From Bacillota bacterium (lineage in GTDB: Bacteria > Bacillota > Clostridia > Acetivibrionales > DSM-1351): 64,000 bases of DNA. The stretch is from contig JAEZKZ010000101.1 of NCBI GenBank assembly GCA_023415305.1, positions 1 through 64,000 on the forward strand, given 5' to 3'. A program made the position numbers and the translations under genes. The notes under the pieces were generated by a model that made no database searches, was not told where the DNA came from, and saw nothing but the letters and a program-made list of their open reading frames with translations. Positions 1 through 8,311 of this stretch are shown here, one piece after another. Every line of letters starts with the position of its first letter. The stretch's first letter is position 1.

Positions 1-803
1 GTATTATTGTTCCTATAATTATATCAGGTGGAATTAGCCTTACGGATTGGAATGGGATGTCCTCGCCGAAATTCGTTGGCCTTAAGAATTTTGAACGTCT
101 GATGTCACCGAGTGAAGGTTTTACTAAGGCAGCAATTAACTCTTTAAAATATGCATTTTGCTCTACTTTTATTCAAGTCCCATTTGCTATGTTGCTGGCA
201 TTAATTCTTGCCAGCAAGGTAATTGGGGAGAGATATTATCTCACTGTATTTTTTATTCCTGTTCTGATTTCGAGTGTTGTAACGGGGCAGCTGTGGATGA
301 GAGTCTTTGATTCACAGTACGGAATTCTTAACCAATTCCTCAACATAATAGGGTTAGAAAGCTTACAAAGGAATTGGCTGGCAGATACTAAAACGGCACT
401 TGGTTGTGTGTTTGTAGCATTGATTTGGCAAAATATCGGTTATCATATGCTTCTGCTGTATGGAGCAATTAAAACTATCCCGACGGAAATATACGAGGCA
501 TCAAAGATTGATGGGGCTAATTTCTTTCAAACCTCATGGAAGATAACAATACCTTTATGCAAGCCTATGTTGCGAGTATGCCTTATTTTTGCAGTAGTTG
601 GAGCACTGAAAATGTTTGACATTATATATGTTATGACAAATGGAGGACCTGCCAGGGCAACTGAAGTTCCAAGCACCTTGATGGTCACTACCATATTTGG
701 TCGGAACATGTACGGATTTGGTAGTTCAATGGCAGTGTTTATCATAATTGAATGCTTTCTCTTTGCATACTTAATACGAAAGCTGGTAAAAGTTGATGAA
801 TAA
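1..803 (+). CDS. Sugar ABC transporter permease (MalF type), 5' end outside window
   Basis: This is an inner-membrane permease of a CUT1-type carbohydrate importer. The reading frame is open to the left edge of the window: codons from base 3 read into a typical 'SLTDWNGMSSPKFVGLKNF' permease segment, so the ATG at 57 is internal and the gene is truncated by the window. Several hydrophobic helices are visible. The cytoplasmic EAA loop that docks the ATPase is clear ('EASKIDGANFFQTSWKITIP', about 80 residues from the C terminus). It lies 24 bases before a MalG-type partner. No ATPase gene follows, which is normal for importers sharing an MsmK-like ATPase. The substrate is unknown; the YhcH and PfkB genes downstream suggest a sugar or sugar acid. 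Confidence 0.92.
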   Translation, partial: IIVPIIISGGISLTDWNGMSSPKFVGLKNFERLMSPSEGFTKAAINSLKYAFCSTFIQVPFAMLLALILASKVIGERYYLTVFFIPVLISSVVTGQLWMRVFDSQYGILNQFLNIIGLESLQRNWLADTKTALGCVFVALIWQNIGYHMLLLYGAIKTIPTEIYEASKIDGANFFQTSWKITIPLCKPMLRVCLIFAVVGALKMFDIIYVMTNGGPARATEVPSTLMVTTIFGRNMYGFGSSMAVFIIIECFLFAYLIRKLVKVDE

Positions 804-827
804 TTTTCGGATTGGACGGTATATGGT

Positions 828-1670
828 ATGAAAATAATTGAAAAAAAGAAATTAGTTCCTCAAACTCTGTTACAAATAATGTTAAGTATTTGGGCACTAA
901 TACAAATTTTCCCTCTTTATTGGTTAATTACCTTCTCCTTGAAATCCAATGATGAAATATTTACTTCAAATGTTATTGGGTTACCAAGAAAATGGTTGTT
1001 TAGTAATTATGTGATAGCGTTAAAAGATGCCAAAGTTGGGCTGTATCTGATGAATAGCATCATTGTATCAGGTTCCACCATTGTCTTAACCCTTATTTTT
1101 GCTTTGATGGCATCCTATGCATTGAACCGTATGAAGTGGAGATTAAGGAAAGCCGCGAATACTTTGTTTATGCTTGGGTTAACAATACCGATTCATGCAT
1201 CGCTTCTGCCTATGTTTTTAATCCTTCGCGAGGCGAAGCTGTTAAACTCATACGCTGCACTTATTATTCCTTATACTGCTTTTGCAATTCCGATAGCAAT
1301 ACTAATGTTCTCTGGTTTTATGAATAGTGTCCCATTTGAAATGGAAGAGTCGGCATGTATTGACGGGTGCAATATTTATGGCTTTTTTATTAGGATTATG
1401 TTTCCGCTGATGAGACCAGCGTTAGCTACTGTAACTATCTTTACCTTCATTACCGCTTGGAATGAATTAATGTTTGCGAATACTTTTATCAGCAAGCAGC
1501 AGTATAAGACACTTACAGTTGGTATTAGATCCATGGTGGCTGATTACGGAGTTCAATGGGGGCCGATTGGTGCGGGTTTAGTTGTAGCTACCCTCCCTAT
1601 CCTTATCATTTATCTGTGTATTAGTCGTCAAGTGCAAGACTGTCTAGTTGCCGGTGCTGTTAAAGGATAA
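828..1670 (+). CDS. Sugar ABC transporter permease (MalG type)
   Basis: This is the second membrane subunit of the importer whose first permease ends at 803. The 280-residue protein has the usual MalG layout: one helix near residues 15-35, a periplasmic-side loop, then five helices. The EAA loop reads 'EESACIDGCNIYGFFIRIMF', and the C terminus 'LVAGAVKG' is the usual MalG ending. A Shine-Dalgarno-like GGACGG precedes the ATG. It is very probably co-transcribed with the upstream permease. No ATP-binding subunit is encoded nearby. Confidence 0.93.
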   Translation: MKIIEKKKLVPQTLLQIMLSIWALIQIFPLYWLITFSLKSNDEIFTSNVIGLPRKWLFSNYVIALKDAKVGLYLMNSIIVSGSTIVLTLIFALMASYALNRMKWRLRKAANTLFMLGLTIPIHASLLPMFLILREAKLLNSYAALIIPYTAFAIPIAILMFSGFMNSVPFEMEESACIDGCNIYGFFIRIMFPLMRPALATVTIFTFITAWNELMFANTFISKQQYKTLTVGIRSMVADYGVQWGPIGAGLVVATLPILIIYLCISRQVQDCLVAGAVKG

Positions 1671-1777
1671 GAAGCTATGTTTGGATAAACATGAAAAAAA
1701 CTAAAGGATTATACTGTACTGGGATGGATTGACCGTGGTTTCTATAATATCGGTTGTACGGGATATTAATCTACTTT

Positions 1778-1818
1778 AAAATGCGGTGCGAACGTTGGTA
1801 TCGTTCGTACCGCATTTT
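1778..1818 (+). terminator. Strong stem-loop between permease and YhcH gene
   Basis: Arms of 17 bases (1778-1794 and 1802-1818) pair fully apart from one G-U, around a 7-base loop. The stem starts with A residues and ends with TTTT, as in a rho-independent terminator. It could end transcription after the permeases or act as a partial terminator before the next gene. The GCGG/CCGC and GAACG/CGTTC core resembles the elements at 4806 and 4899, so an operator role is also possible. Confidence 0.6.
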
Positions 1819-1852
1819 AAAAGTTATACCATTATTAGTGGGAGGTACATCA

Positions 1853-2302
1853 ATGATTATTGATAATCTTAAAAATGCAAAATTGTATTACAACCTTGGC
1901 AAAAGGATTGAGAAAGCATTAAAGTATTTGCAAGAAAATGATTTTAGAAAACTTGAGCCGGGAAAATATATGGTTGATGGCAATAATGTTTTTGCATTGG
2001 TGCTAGAATATGAAAGCAATGCCATGGATACAGGTAAATGGGAATCTCACCGAAAATATATTGATATACAGTATTTAGTTGATGGAATTGAGAGTATAGG
2101 TTATGCATTTAATGAAGATATGAAGGTCATTCAGGAATATAATGAGGAAAAGGATTTTTTATTTTTAGAAGGCAATGGAAGCTTTTTTACTTTGAAAAGC
2201 GGAATGTTTGCTATTTTTGCTCCAGATGATACTCATATGGGTGGAATAGCCATCGATAAGCCTCAACCAATAAAAAAAGTTGTGGTAAAGGTTTTAGTTT
2301 AG
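1853..2302 (+). CDS. YhcH/YjgK/YiaL (DUF386) family protein, probable sugar-acid anomerase
   Basis: This 149-residue protein belongs to the cupin-like YhcH/YjgK/YiaL family. It has the family signature 'WESHRKYIDIQYLVDG' and the C-terminal block 'MFAIFAPDDTHMGG', whose His and Asp/Glu residues bind a metal. E. coli YhcH has been reported to be an anomerase that gives N-acetylneuraminate lyase the open form of its substrate. I chose the ATG at 1853 because a GGGAGG site lies 8 bases upstream; the longer frame to 1754 runs through the stem-loop at 1778-1818. It sits between importer permeases and a sugar kinase. A paralog is at 9366. Confidence 0.88.
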   Translation: MIIDNLKNAKLYYNLGKRIEKALKYLQENDFRKLEPGKYMVDGNNVFALVLEYESNAMDTGKWESHRKYIDIQYLVDGIESIGYAFNEDMKVIQEYNEEKDFLFLEGNGSFFTLKSGMFAIFAPDDTHMGGIAIDKPQPIKKVVVKVLV

Positions 2303-2426
2303 CTTAAAATGTTTTACAATACTTCGAATGGAATTACGAAGCTCAACAGCCTGCCTTCAGTATTATACAACCATATAACTGACAAAATTGGGAAATACAA
2401 TTATGTAACGCAAGGGAGGATTACAC

Positions 2427-3398
2427 GTGTATGATGTTGTGGCAATAGGGGAACTACTGATTGACTTCGCACCGTCGGGTACTAAAGAGGAGGAGACAGC
2501 CTTGTTTGAGAGAAATCCAGGTGGAGCTCCTGGAAATGTTCTGGCGATTTTAGCTAAGCTTGGGAAAAAGACAGCTCTGGTTAGCAAAGTCGGTCAGGAT
2601 CAGTTTGGAGAATTTCTAATATCTGTGATGAAGGATATTGGTATCGAAACAAGGAGCATTCTTTCTACAAAAGAAGCAAACACAACTATTGCTTTTGTTC
2701 ATCTGGACAGTAATGGGGACCGGAGTTTCAGCTTCTACAGAAAGCCGGGAGCGGATATGCTTATCAGCGAGAAGGAAGTGGATTCCAGTTTGGTGTGCGA
2801 TACCAGAATATTCCACTTTGGGTCCGTGTCCATGACTTGTGAACCATCCAGGGGGGCAACGCTCCATGCAGTGAAAATTGCTAGAGAAAAGGGAATAACG
2901 ATTTCCTTTGACCCGAATTTGAGACCGCAGCTCTGGAATGACCTTAACGAAGCAAAACAGATTATTGAAGTAGGGTTGAAGTATACGGACATTTTGAAGG
3001 TTTCAGAAGAAGAGTTGGAATTTATTACAGGACTGGATGATCTGGAAGCGGGCTCTGAATATATACTCAAAAAATACGGTATTAAAATGATTTTAGTAAC
3101 ACTGGGGGCAAAGGGATGCTTTTACAGAGCGGGTATACAAACCGGCAGCCTGCCTACTTACAATGTGAAAACTGTTGATACGACTGGGGCTGGAGACGCA
3201 TTTCTCGGTGCTTTCCTATATAAGGTTATTGAAAACAAGAAACCATTCATGAATCTAAGCAGAGCTGAGGTTGAGCAGATGATAGACTTTGCTAATGCAG
3301 CTGGTTCTATTTCAACAACGAAAAAGGGTGCAATTCCAGCAATGCCAACAGTTGAGGAAATTGAAAGATGTATGAAATCGGTGAACAAAATTGTATGA
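2427..3398 (+). CDS. PfkB-family carbohydrate kinase (fructokinase-like)
   Basis: This ATP-dependent sugar kinase of the ribokinase/PfkB family has 323 residues, the usual length. Both signatures are present: the N-terminal 'GGAPGNVLAILAKLGKK' block and the C-terminal 'DTTGAGDAFLGAF' block, with the GAGD anion hole and catalytic Asp. The 'GGAPxNV' form is typical of fructokinases and some 2-keto-3-deoxysugar kinases, so the exact substrate is open. Translation starts at GTG 2427, 7 bases after AAGGGAGG. It is the last gene of the first sugar cluster. Confidence 0.9.
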   Translation: MYDVVAIGELLIDFAPSGTKEEETALFERNPGGAPGNVLAILAKLGKKTALVSKVGQDQFGEFLISVMKDIGIETRSILSTKEANTTIAFVHLDSNGDRSFSFYRKPGADMLISEKEVDSSLVCDTRIFHFGSVSMTCEPSRGATLHAVKIAREKGITISFDPNLRPQLWNDLNEAKQIIEVGLKYTDILKVSEEELEFITGLDDLEAGSEYILKKYGIKMILVTLGAKGCFYRAGIQTGSLPTYNVKTVDTTGAGDAFLGAFLYKVIENKKPFMNLSRAEVEQMIDFANAAGSISTTKKGAIPAMPTVEEIERCMKSVNKIV

Positions 3399-3542
3399 TT
3401 TTCATAAAAGCATTAAGTGTGTGTATTTACTATTCAAGTCCGTCTCGTACGCTGATGTGCTGATATATAGCAATTGGATACAATGGAAAAATAATTAATT
3501 TTTGCTACTCAGATTAATTGATAAGGTAACATATTTATGAAA

Positions 3543-3576
3543 ACCCTTAAGGTTAAGTTTAAGGGCTTTATTTTTG
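3543..3576 (+). terminator. Weak rho-independent terminator after kinase gene
   Basis: CCCTTAA (3544-3550) pairs with TTAAGGG (3559-3565) around an 8-base loop. A T-rich tail (CTTTATTTTT) follows. The stem is short, so termination may be inefficient. Confidence 0.45.
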
Positions 3577-3926
3577 GGCAAAAATCAGCTACTATTTATC
3601 ATTGTATGGACTTCATTGTACCTCATGGAATATATGCACTTTTGATTTACTAAAACACATAAATAAAACATTGTCCACGAAGTGCATGCACTATATATGT
3701 TAGCTCACATAACCCGAAGGAAATAGCACGGCTTGATATTTTTCAATGTAATCGTTTACTAAATTACATAGCGGGCATATAATTCTTGTACCCTCCTAAA
3801 TTTATCAGCATTGAAAAAATACATTAAACAACTCTTTGTATTAGTTCAAACGACTTGTACTTGACAAGTTGCACAAATTATGTAGATTTTTATTATTAAT
3901 TATTGTAACAATTTATAAAATCTATA

Positions 3927-3955
3927 TTGACAGCTAAAAGTTCCTGGAATATAAT
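3927..3955 (+). promoter_or_regulatory. Perfect consensus sigma-A promoter upstream of iclR-like gene
   Basis: TTGACA at 3927-3932 and TATAAT at 3950-3955 match the vegetative consensus in all twelve positions, with the ideal 17-base spacer. The predicted transcription start near 3962 gives a leader of about 50 bases to the ATG at 4012. Confidence 0.85.
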
Positions 3956-4011
3956 AAAGATGCAATGAGATATGAACGCCATTCAATAATGATGAACGGA
4001 GACGAAGCGTT

Positions 4012-4764
4012 ATGGAAGATGTAAAAGTAAAATCTTTATATAAAGCTATAAAGCTACTTGACTATTTTACCATAGATAGTCCGGAAAGAGGTATCTCTGA
4101 ATTAGCTGAATTATCTGGAATGTATAAAAGCTCTGTTCATAACACTGTAACAACGTTTGAAAAGTGTGGTATTCTACAAAAAAATATAAAAAATAATAAA
4201 TATAGACTGGGATTAAAGATTCTTCAATTAAACTATAATCTCTGTACCTCAGATGATTTTAGAAAAATCATGCAACCTTATATGGAACGAGCAAGTAATT
4301 TTGGAAAAGAAAGCGTTTACTTAGCAGTGCCTTCAGGCTGTGAAATTGTGTATTTAAATGCCCACTACCCAACAGGGATAACACCTGGCAGATCTATTAT
4401 AGGAGTTAAGGCACCGATGTATTGCACAGGAGTTGGTAAAGCAATACTTGCATATCTTCCGGAAGAAATCCTGGATCAAGTAGCAGCAAATGGTTTTGAG
4501 AAATTTACCACAAATACAATTTCCGACATAGTAGCCCTAAAGGAAGAATTAGCTCTGATAAAAGAACGAGGATATGCTATAGATAATATGGAACATGAAT
4601 ATGGTATAAAGTGTGTCGCTGTTCCTATTAAAAATATTAGAGGAGAGATAGTCGGAGGCTTTAGTATTTCAGGCCCTTCCCTCAGATTTTGCGATCAAAA
4701 GCTAAATGAGTATGCAAATCTACTTACCAGTATGAGCTTGGAGCTGAGCAATATAATTCAATAG
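4012..4764 (+). CDS. IclR-family transcriptional regulator
   Basis: This 250-residue regulator has an N-terminal winged helix-turn-helix (about residues 5-65, 'ISELAELSGMYKSSVHNTV') and a C-terminal IclR effector domain. The effector domain ends with the conserved 'GIKCVAVPIKN..GEIVGGFSISGPS' block. Family members bind palindromic operators as dimers or tetramers and often sense sugar acids (KdgR is an example). Its position in front of the importer/aldolase operon, with two operator-like repeats between, points to local control. A GGAG lies about 10 bases before the ATG. Repressor or activator mode cannot be told from the sequence. Confidence 0.93.
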   Translation: MEDVKVKSLYKAIKLLDYFTIDSPERGISELAELSGMYKSSVHNTVTTFEKCGILQKNIKNNKYRLGLKILQLNYNLCTSDDFRKIMQPYMERASNFGKESVYLAVPSGCEIVYLNAHYPTGITPGRSIIGVKAPMYCTGVGKAILAYLPEEILDQVAANGFEKFTTNTISDIVALKEELALIKERGYAIDNMEHEYGIKCVAVPIKNIRGEIVGGFSISGPSLRFCDQKLNEYANLLTSMSLELSNIIQ

Positions 4765-4805
4765 TATTAAATGTTACTATTAAAATAGTAAATATCAAAT
4801 ATTAA

Positions 4806-4852
4806 TGCGGTATATCCGCATTTAATTTGTTCATCAATATAGAACGATGTTC
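4806..4852 (+). promoter_or_regulatory. Operator-like element, copy 1
   Basis: This 47-base element has two palindromic parts: TGCGG/CCGCA, then GTTCA followed 8 bases later by GAACGATGTTC. The same element, at identical length, recurs at 4899. The TGCGG hairpin followed by TTTAATTT could also terminate the upstream gene, but conservation of the whole element favours a protein-binding site, most simply for the adjacent IclR protein. Confidence 0.6.
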
Positions 4853-4898
4853 AATATTATATATTTCAAGCATAAAATGTAATATTGGAATAAAAACT

Positions 4899-4945
4899 TG
4901 CGGAGTATCCGCACTTTATTTGTTCACTATAAGTGAACGACGTTC
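4899..4945 (+). promoter_or_regulatory. Operator-like element, copy 2
   Basis: This second copy lies 93 bases after the first and shares TGCGG..ATCCGCA, ATTTGTTCA and GAACGA.GTTC at the same spacing. Here the central part is a perfect inverted repeat, GTTCACT-ATA-AGTGAAC. It lies about 120 bases before the binding-protein gene, a sensible place for an operator. Confidence 0.65.
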
Positions 4946-5003
4946 TAAATTTATCCAGTGATTTGTATCATTTTTATATGTTTTGGAAAGCTAATATAAA
5001 CTG

Positions 5004-5031
5004 CTTAATAGAAACCTACGGTTTCTTTAAG
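5004..5031 (+). promoter_or_regulatory. Leader stem-loop before binding-protein gene
   Basis: CTTAA-GAAACC (5004-5016) can pair with GGTTTC-TTAAG (5020-5031) around a three-base loop with small bulges. It lies 20 bases before the GGAGGG ribosome site of the next gene. It may stabilise the mRNA 5' end; no T-run follows, so it is not a typical terminator. Confidence 0.4.
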
Positions 5032-5063
5032 AACTATAAAAATAATTAATGGAGGGAACGAAC

Positions 5064-6401
5064 ATGAAGTTAAAGAAGATTTTGCCAGTAGTGATGAGTC
5101 TTGCTATGATTACTACAATGTTTGCCGGATGTGGTACAAGTAATTCAACTCCTACCGATTCAACTACTGGTACAGCAACACAATCAACAGCACAAACTGG
5201 AGAACCAATCAAGCTTACTTATTATGGAGGTTGGACGGGTACAGACCTTGACAGAATGAAAGCTCTGGTAGATAAGTTCAATTCAGAACAATCGAAAATC
5301 CAGGTTGAATTTTCATCTTTACAATGGACTCAAATGTTCACAAAATTCTTAACAGATTATAAAGCTGGAAACCCACCAGATATAGTTGCCGTCCATACAT
5401 TTGAAATTGGACAATTTGCTGATATGGGAGTTCTCGATGACAAAGCAATAGCTAACCTTGGTTTAAATGAAGCTGACTATCTTGAAAGTGCTTGGAAGGG
5501 TTCAAGCTACAATGGAGTTCAATATGCAGCACCTCTTGATGTTAATATGCATGCACTAATTTACAATAAGGATATGTACGAAAAGCAGGGTATTACAGCT
5601 GCTCCAAAAACTGCTGAAGAGTTTATAGCAACAGCACAAAAGTTAACACTTGACAAAAATGGTAAACATCCAAATGAAGCAGGTTTCGATGAAAACAATA
5701 TTGTTCAGTATGGCCTCGGTTTTAATATGAACCATCATGTTTTCTATCAGTTCTATGGTTTACTGAATCAGCAAGATGCTAACACATTTACAGCTGATAT
5801 GTCTGAATTGAAGTTGGATGAAGATAAAGCAGCAAAAGCTCTTAGCTTCATACAGGACTTGATATTTAAATATAAAGTGGCTCCAAAGGGTGAGAAATCA
5901 GCTATAGATGATTTTAAAGCCGGTAAAGTAGCAACTATTATAGATGGAAACTGGCAGTTATCAGGCTTGGAAGAAACTAACCTAAACTGGGATACTGCAG
6001 TATATCCAACAGTATTTAATAATGGCAAAATGTGGGGAGCATCAGAAGGTTTGGTATTCCCATTAAACGAAAAGGCTGATGATGCAAGAAAAGCTGCAAT
6101 TTCAGAATTTGTAAAATGGCTGTCAGCTAACTCAGCTGAATGGGGTGAATCAGGACAATTACCAGCACTTAAGAGTGCGCTGGAAAGTGTAAAGACTCTA
6201 AAGGGTAGAGCTGCATACATTGAAGAACTTAACAATGTTACTTTCCTTCCTGCACATCCAATGGCTACACAATTGTTCTCAAGTGCAGCACCAAGTCCAA
6301 TACTGACAGCTGCTCAGGATACAGTGCTAAACAATAAAGATACAAAACAAGTTGCCAAGAAATTAGTTGAAGAAATAAACGCTTTATTAGCACAAAAGTA
6401 A
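5064..6401 (+). CDS. Extracellular sugar-binding lipoprotein of ABC importer
   Basis: This 445-residue family-1 solute-binding protein delivers sugar to the importer encoded just downstream. It has a lipoprotein signal peptide with lipobox 'FAGC' (Cys23), then a Ser/Thr-rich linker and a mature fold with typical motifs ('LTYYGGWTGTDLDRMKALVD', 'PPDIVAVHTFEIGQFADMG'). The start is ATG 5064, 8 bases after GGAGGG; the ATG at 5049 would overlap that site. It is the first gene of the operon behind the IclR regulator. A stable stem-loop follows, separating it from the permeases. Confidence 0.93.
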   Translation: MKLKKILPVVMSLAMITTMFAGCGTSNSTPTDSTTGTATQSTAQTGEPIKLTYYGGWTGTDLDRMKALVDKFNSEQSKIQVEFSSLQWTQMFTKFLTDYKAGNPPDIVAVHTFEIGQFADMGVLDDKAIANLGLNEADYLESAWKGSSYNGVQYAAPLDVNMHALIYNKDMYEKQGITAAPKTAEEFIATAQKLTLDKNGKHPNEAGFDENNIVQYGLGFNMNHHVFYQFYGLLNQQDANTFTADMSELKLDEDKAAKALSFIQDLIFKYKVAPKGEKSAIDDFKAGKVATIIDGNWQLSGLEETNLNWDTAVYPTVFNNGKMWGASEGLVFPLNEKADDARKAAISEFVKWLSANSAEWGESGQLPALKSALESVKTLKGRAAYIEELNNVTFLPAHPMATQLFSSAAPSPILTAAQDTVLNNKDTKQVAKKLVEEINALLAQK

Positions 6402-6413
6402 TACTGTAACGTC

Positions 6414-6455
6414 ATATATAGCCACCTCTGGTATAAAACATAGGTGGCTATATAT
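6414..6455 (+). promoter_or_regulatory. Intercistronic stem-loop after binding-protein gene
   Basis: Perfect 14-base arms (6414-6427 and 6442-6455) enclose a 14-base loop. No T-run follows, so this is more likely an mRNA-stabilising or partial read-through element, which keeps binding-protein levels above permease levels, than a full terminator. Confidence 0.6.
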
Positions 6456-6565
6456 AAATTGACATAGCATATTTGTTAAATGCCAATTTTGAAACTTAAG
6501 TAAAGAATTGTTTTTAGAAAGCTCTTTACAGCAGTGAAATAATTTTATGAAGGGTTGACTAAGAT

Positions 6566-7426
6566 ATGAAAAAGTCACAAGGTAAAGTAGCAGCGTTGTT
6601 CTTATTACCATATCTATTGATTTTCTTTATCTTTAGAGTCATACCTAGTGTTGGTGGACTTGGTATGAGCTTATTTAAGTGGAATATTGTTGGGGCGGCC
6701 AAGTTTAATGGAGTTAAAAACTTTGTACGAATGGCAAAAGACCCGTATTTCGCAATATCATTAAAGAACACGCTGATGTTTTTTTTAATGACACTTCCAA
6801 TTTTAGTAATAGGAAGCTTGCTTTTGGCAGTACTGATGAATCAGAAAGTAAAATTAACGAATGCGGTAAGAACAGTATCAATTATTCCATATGTCTTAAT
6901 CCCTGCAGTAGTAGGTATTATATGGAACTGGTTATATGATAATAACTTCGGTATTTTAAACTACTATTTAAAGTCTGTAGGACTTAACTCAGTAGAGTGG
7001 TTGACAAATGAAAAATGGGCACTATTCTCGGTAGCCATAGTTACAATATGGTCTTATTTGGGATATAACATGATATTGTATTTGGCAGGTTTACAGGATA
7101 TATCTAAAGAGCTATATGAGGCCAGTAAAATAGATGGTGCCAATGGAGTTCAGACCTTTACCAGGATAACACTGCCGTTACTAATGCCTATCACATCAAT
7201 GATTGTTACACTTACTATGATAAATGTAATTCAAATATTTGATCAGATTTTTGTAATGACAAATGGTGGCCCTGGTACATCCACATTGACTATTGTTCAA
7301 TATTTATACAGTTCAGCTTTCCAAAATTATGATATTGGCTATGGTTCAACATTAGGAGTAGCCTTATTAGTTATCCTGGTCGTACTAATTTTAGTTAAAA
7401 ATAAATTAGTCAAAGATGAGATATAG
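6566..7426 (+). CDS. Sugar ABC transporter permease (MalF type)
   Basis: This 286-residue MalF-type permease has six predicted helices and the EAA loop 'EASKIDGANGVQTFTRITLP'. The 'FVMTNGGPG' segment after the loop is typical of CUT1 importers. A GAAGGG lies upstream of the ATG. It forms one importer with the binding protein at 5064 and the MalG-type permease at 7440. No ATPase gene is present in the operon. Confidence 0.93.
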   Translation: MKKSQGKVAALFLLPYLLIFFIFRVIPSVGGLGMSLFKWNIVGAAKFNGVKNFVRMAKDPYFAISLKNTLMFFLMTLPILVIGSLLLAVLMNQKVKLTNAVRTVSIIPYVLIPAVVGIIWNWLYDNNFGILNYYLKSVGLNSVEWLTNEKWALFSVAIVTIWSYLGYNMILYLAGLQDISKELYEASKIDGANGVQTFTRITLPLLMPITSMIVTLTMINVIQIFDQIFVMTNGGPGTSTLTIVQYLYSSAFQNYDIGYGSTLGVALLVILVVLILVKNKLVKDEI

Positions 7427-7439
7427 GGGGGAATAAACC

Positions 7440-8273
7440 GTGAATAATTCAATTAAAAAACTAATTACCTATGTACTGTTAATATTCACAGGAGCAGTTT
7501 TCCTGTTCCCTCTGCTATGGTCATTGGTATCTTCAGTTAAACCAGAAAATGATATAGTATCATATCCTCCTAATTGGATACCTGTTAACTTTACATTGGA
7601 GAATTATGCTAAAGTGTTAGAAAAATATCCCTACTTAAGTTGGGGGTTAAATAGTGTAATTATGACTGTAAGTTCCACCTTATTGGTGCTTGTAATAGCT
7701 TCCCTGGCAGCATATGCTTTCGGAAGATTAAGATTCCGCTTTAAAAAAGCATTATTTGCACTGGTTGTTTCAATGCTTCTTATACCAATGCAAGCATACA
7801 TTGTACCGTTGTTCTTTATGATGTCAAAACTAAATTTACTCAATTCATATGCATCAGTAATTTTAGTTGCAGGTGCTAATGTAACAAGTGTATTTATATT
7901 AACCAGCTTTTTCAAGGGTATACCAAATGAGCTTGAGGAAGCAGCCAGAATAGATGGTTGTAATGAATTTACTATCTTTGGCAAAATAATGCTACCCCTG
8001 GCAAAGCCTGCATTAGCTACCGTAACAATATTAACATTTATATCGAACTGGAATAATTTCCTCTGGCCTTTAATTGCAATCAGAGATAATACACTAAAGC
8101 CATTGCCGGTTGGTATTGCACAGTTTATGGGAAATGCGGGATCAAATGCTCAATTCCAGTACGGTCCGTCACTTGCAGGCGCTTGTATGGCAATAATTCC
8201 AACCGTTATAGTTTTCCTGTCTCTACAGCGCTACTTTGTTGAAGGTATAGCTAGCTCAGGTATAAAAGGCTAA
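7440..8273 (+). CDS. Sugar ABC transporter permease (MalG type)
   Basis: This 277-residue partner permease starts at GTG 7440, 9 bases after AGGGGGG. The EAA loop reads 'EEAARIDGCNEFTIFGKIML', and the C terminus 'GIASSGIKG' follows the MalG pattern. Only 13 bases separate it from the MalF-type gene, so the two are co-translated from one message. Confidence 0.93.
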   Translation: MNNSIKKLITYVLLIFTGAVFLFPLLWSLVSSVKPENDIVSYPPNWIPVNFTLENYAKVLEKYPYLSWGLNSVIMTVSSTLLVLVIASLAAYAFGRLRFRFKKALFALVVSMLLIPMQAYIVPLFFMMSKLNLLNSYASVILVAGANVTSVFILTSFFKGIPNELEEAARIDGCNEFTIFGKIMLPLAKPALATVTILTFISNWNNFLWPLIAIRDNTLKPLPVGIAQFMGNAGSNAQFQYGPSLAGACMAIIPTVIVFLSLQRYFVEGIASSGIKG

Positions 8274-8311
8274 TTCCCGGCGGTCAAAGTAAAAACACGA
8301 GGTTAAATAAT

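Larger units (their letters stand above)
3399..4011. other. 613-base intergenic region
   Basis: I see no coding frame with a ribosome site in this AT-rich gap. It holds a weak terminator-like stem-loop near 3543-3576, which probably ends the kinase operon, and a strong promoter at 3927-3955 that serves the regulator gene starting at 4012. The middle part (about 3600-3900) shows nothing I can interpret. Confidence 0.5.

Noticed and set aside
4309..4322. A GAAAGCGTTTAC stretch resembling a catabolite (cre) site
   Set aside because: It lies in the middle of the IclR coding region and is an incomplete match, most likely chance.
5768..6235. Minus-strand 155-codon frame inside the binding-protein gene
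   Set aside because: It is fully antisense to a clear solute-binding protein, with no ribosome site or family resemblance.
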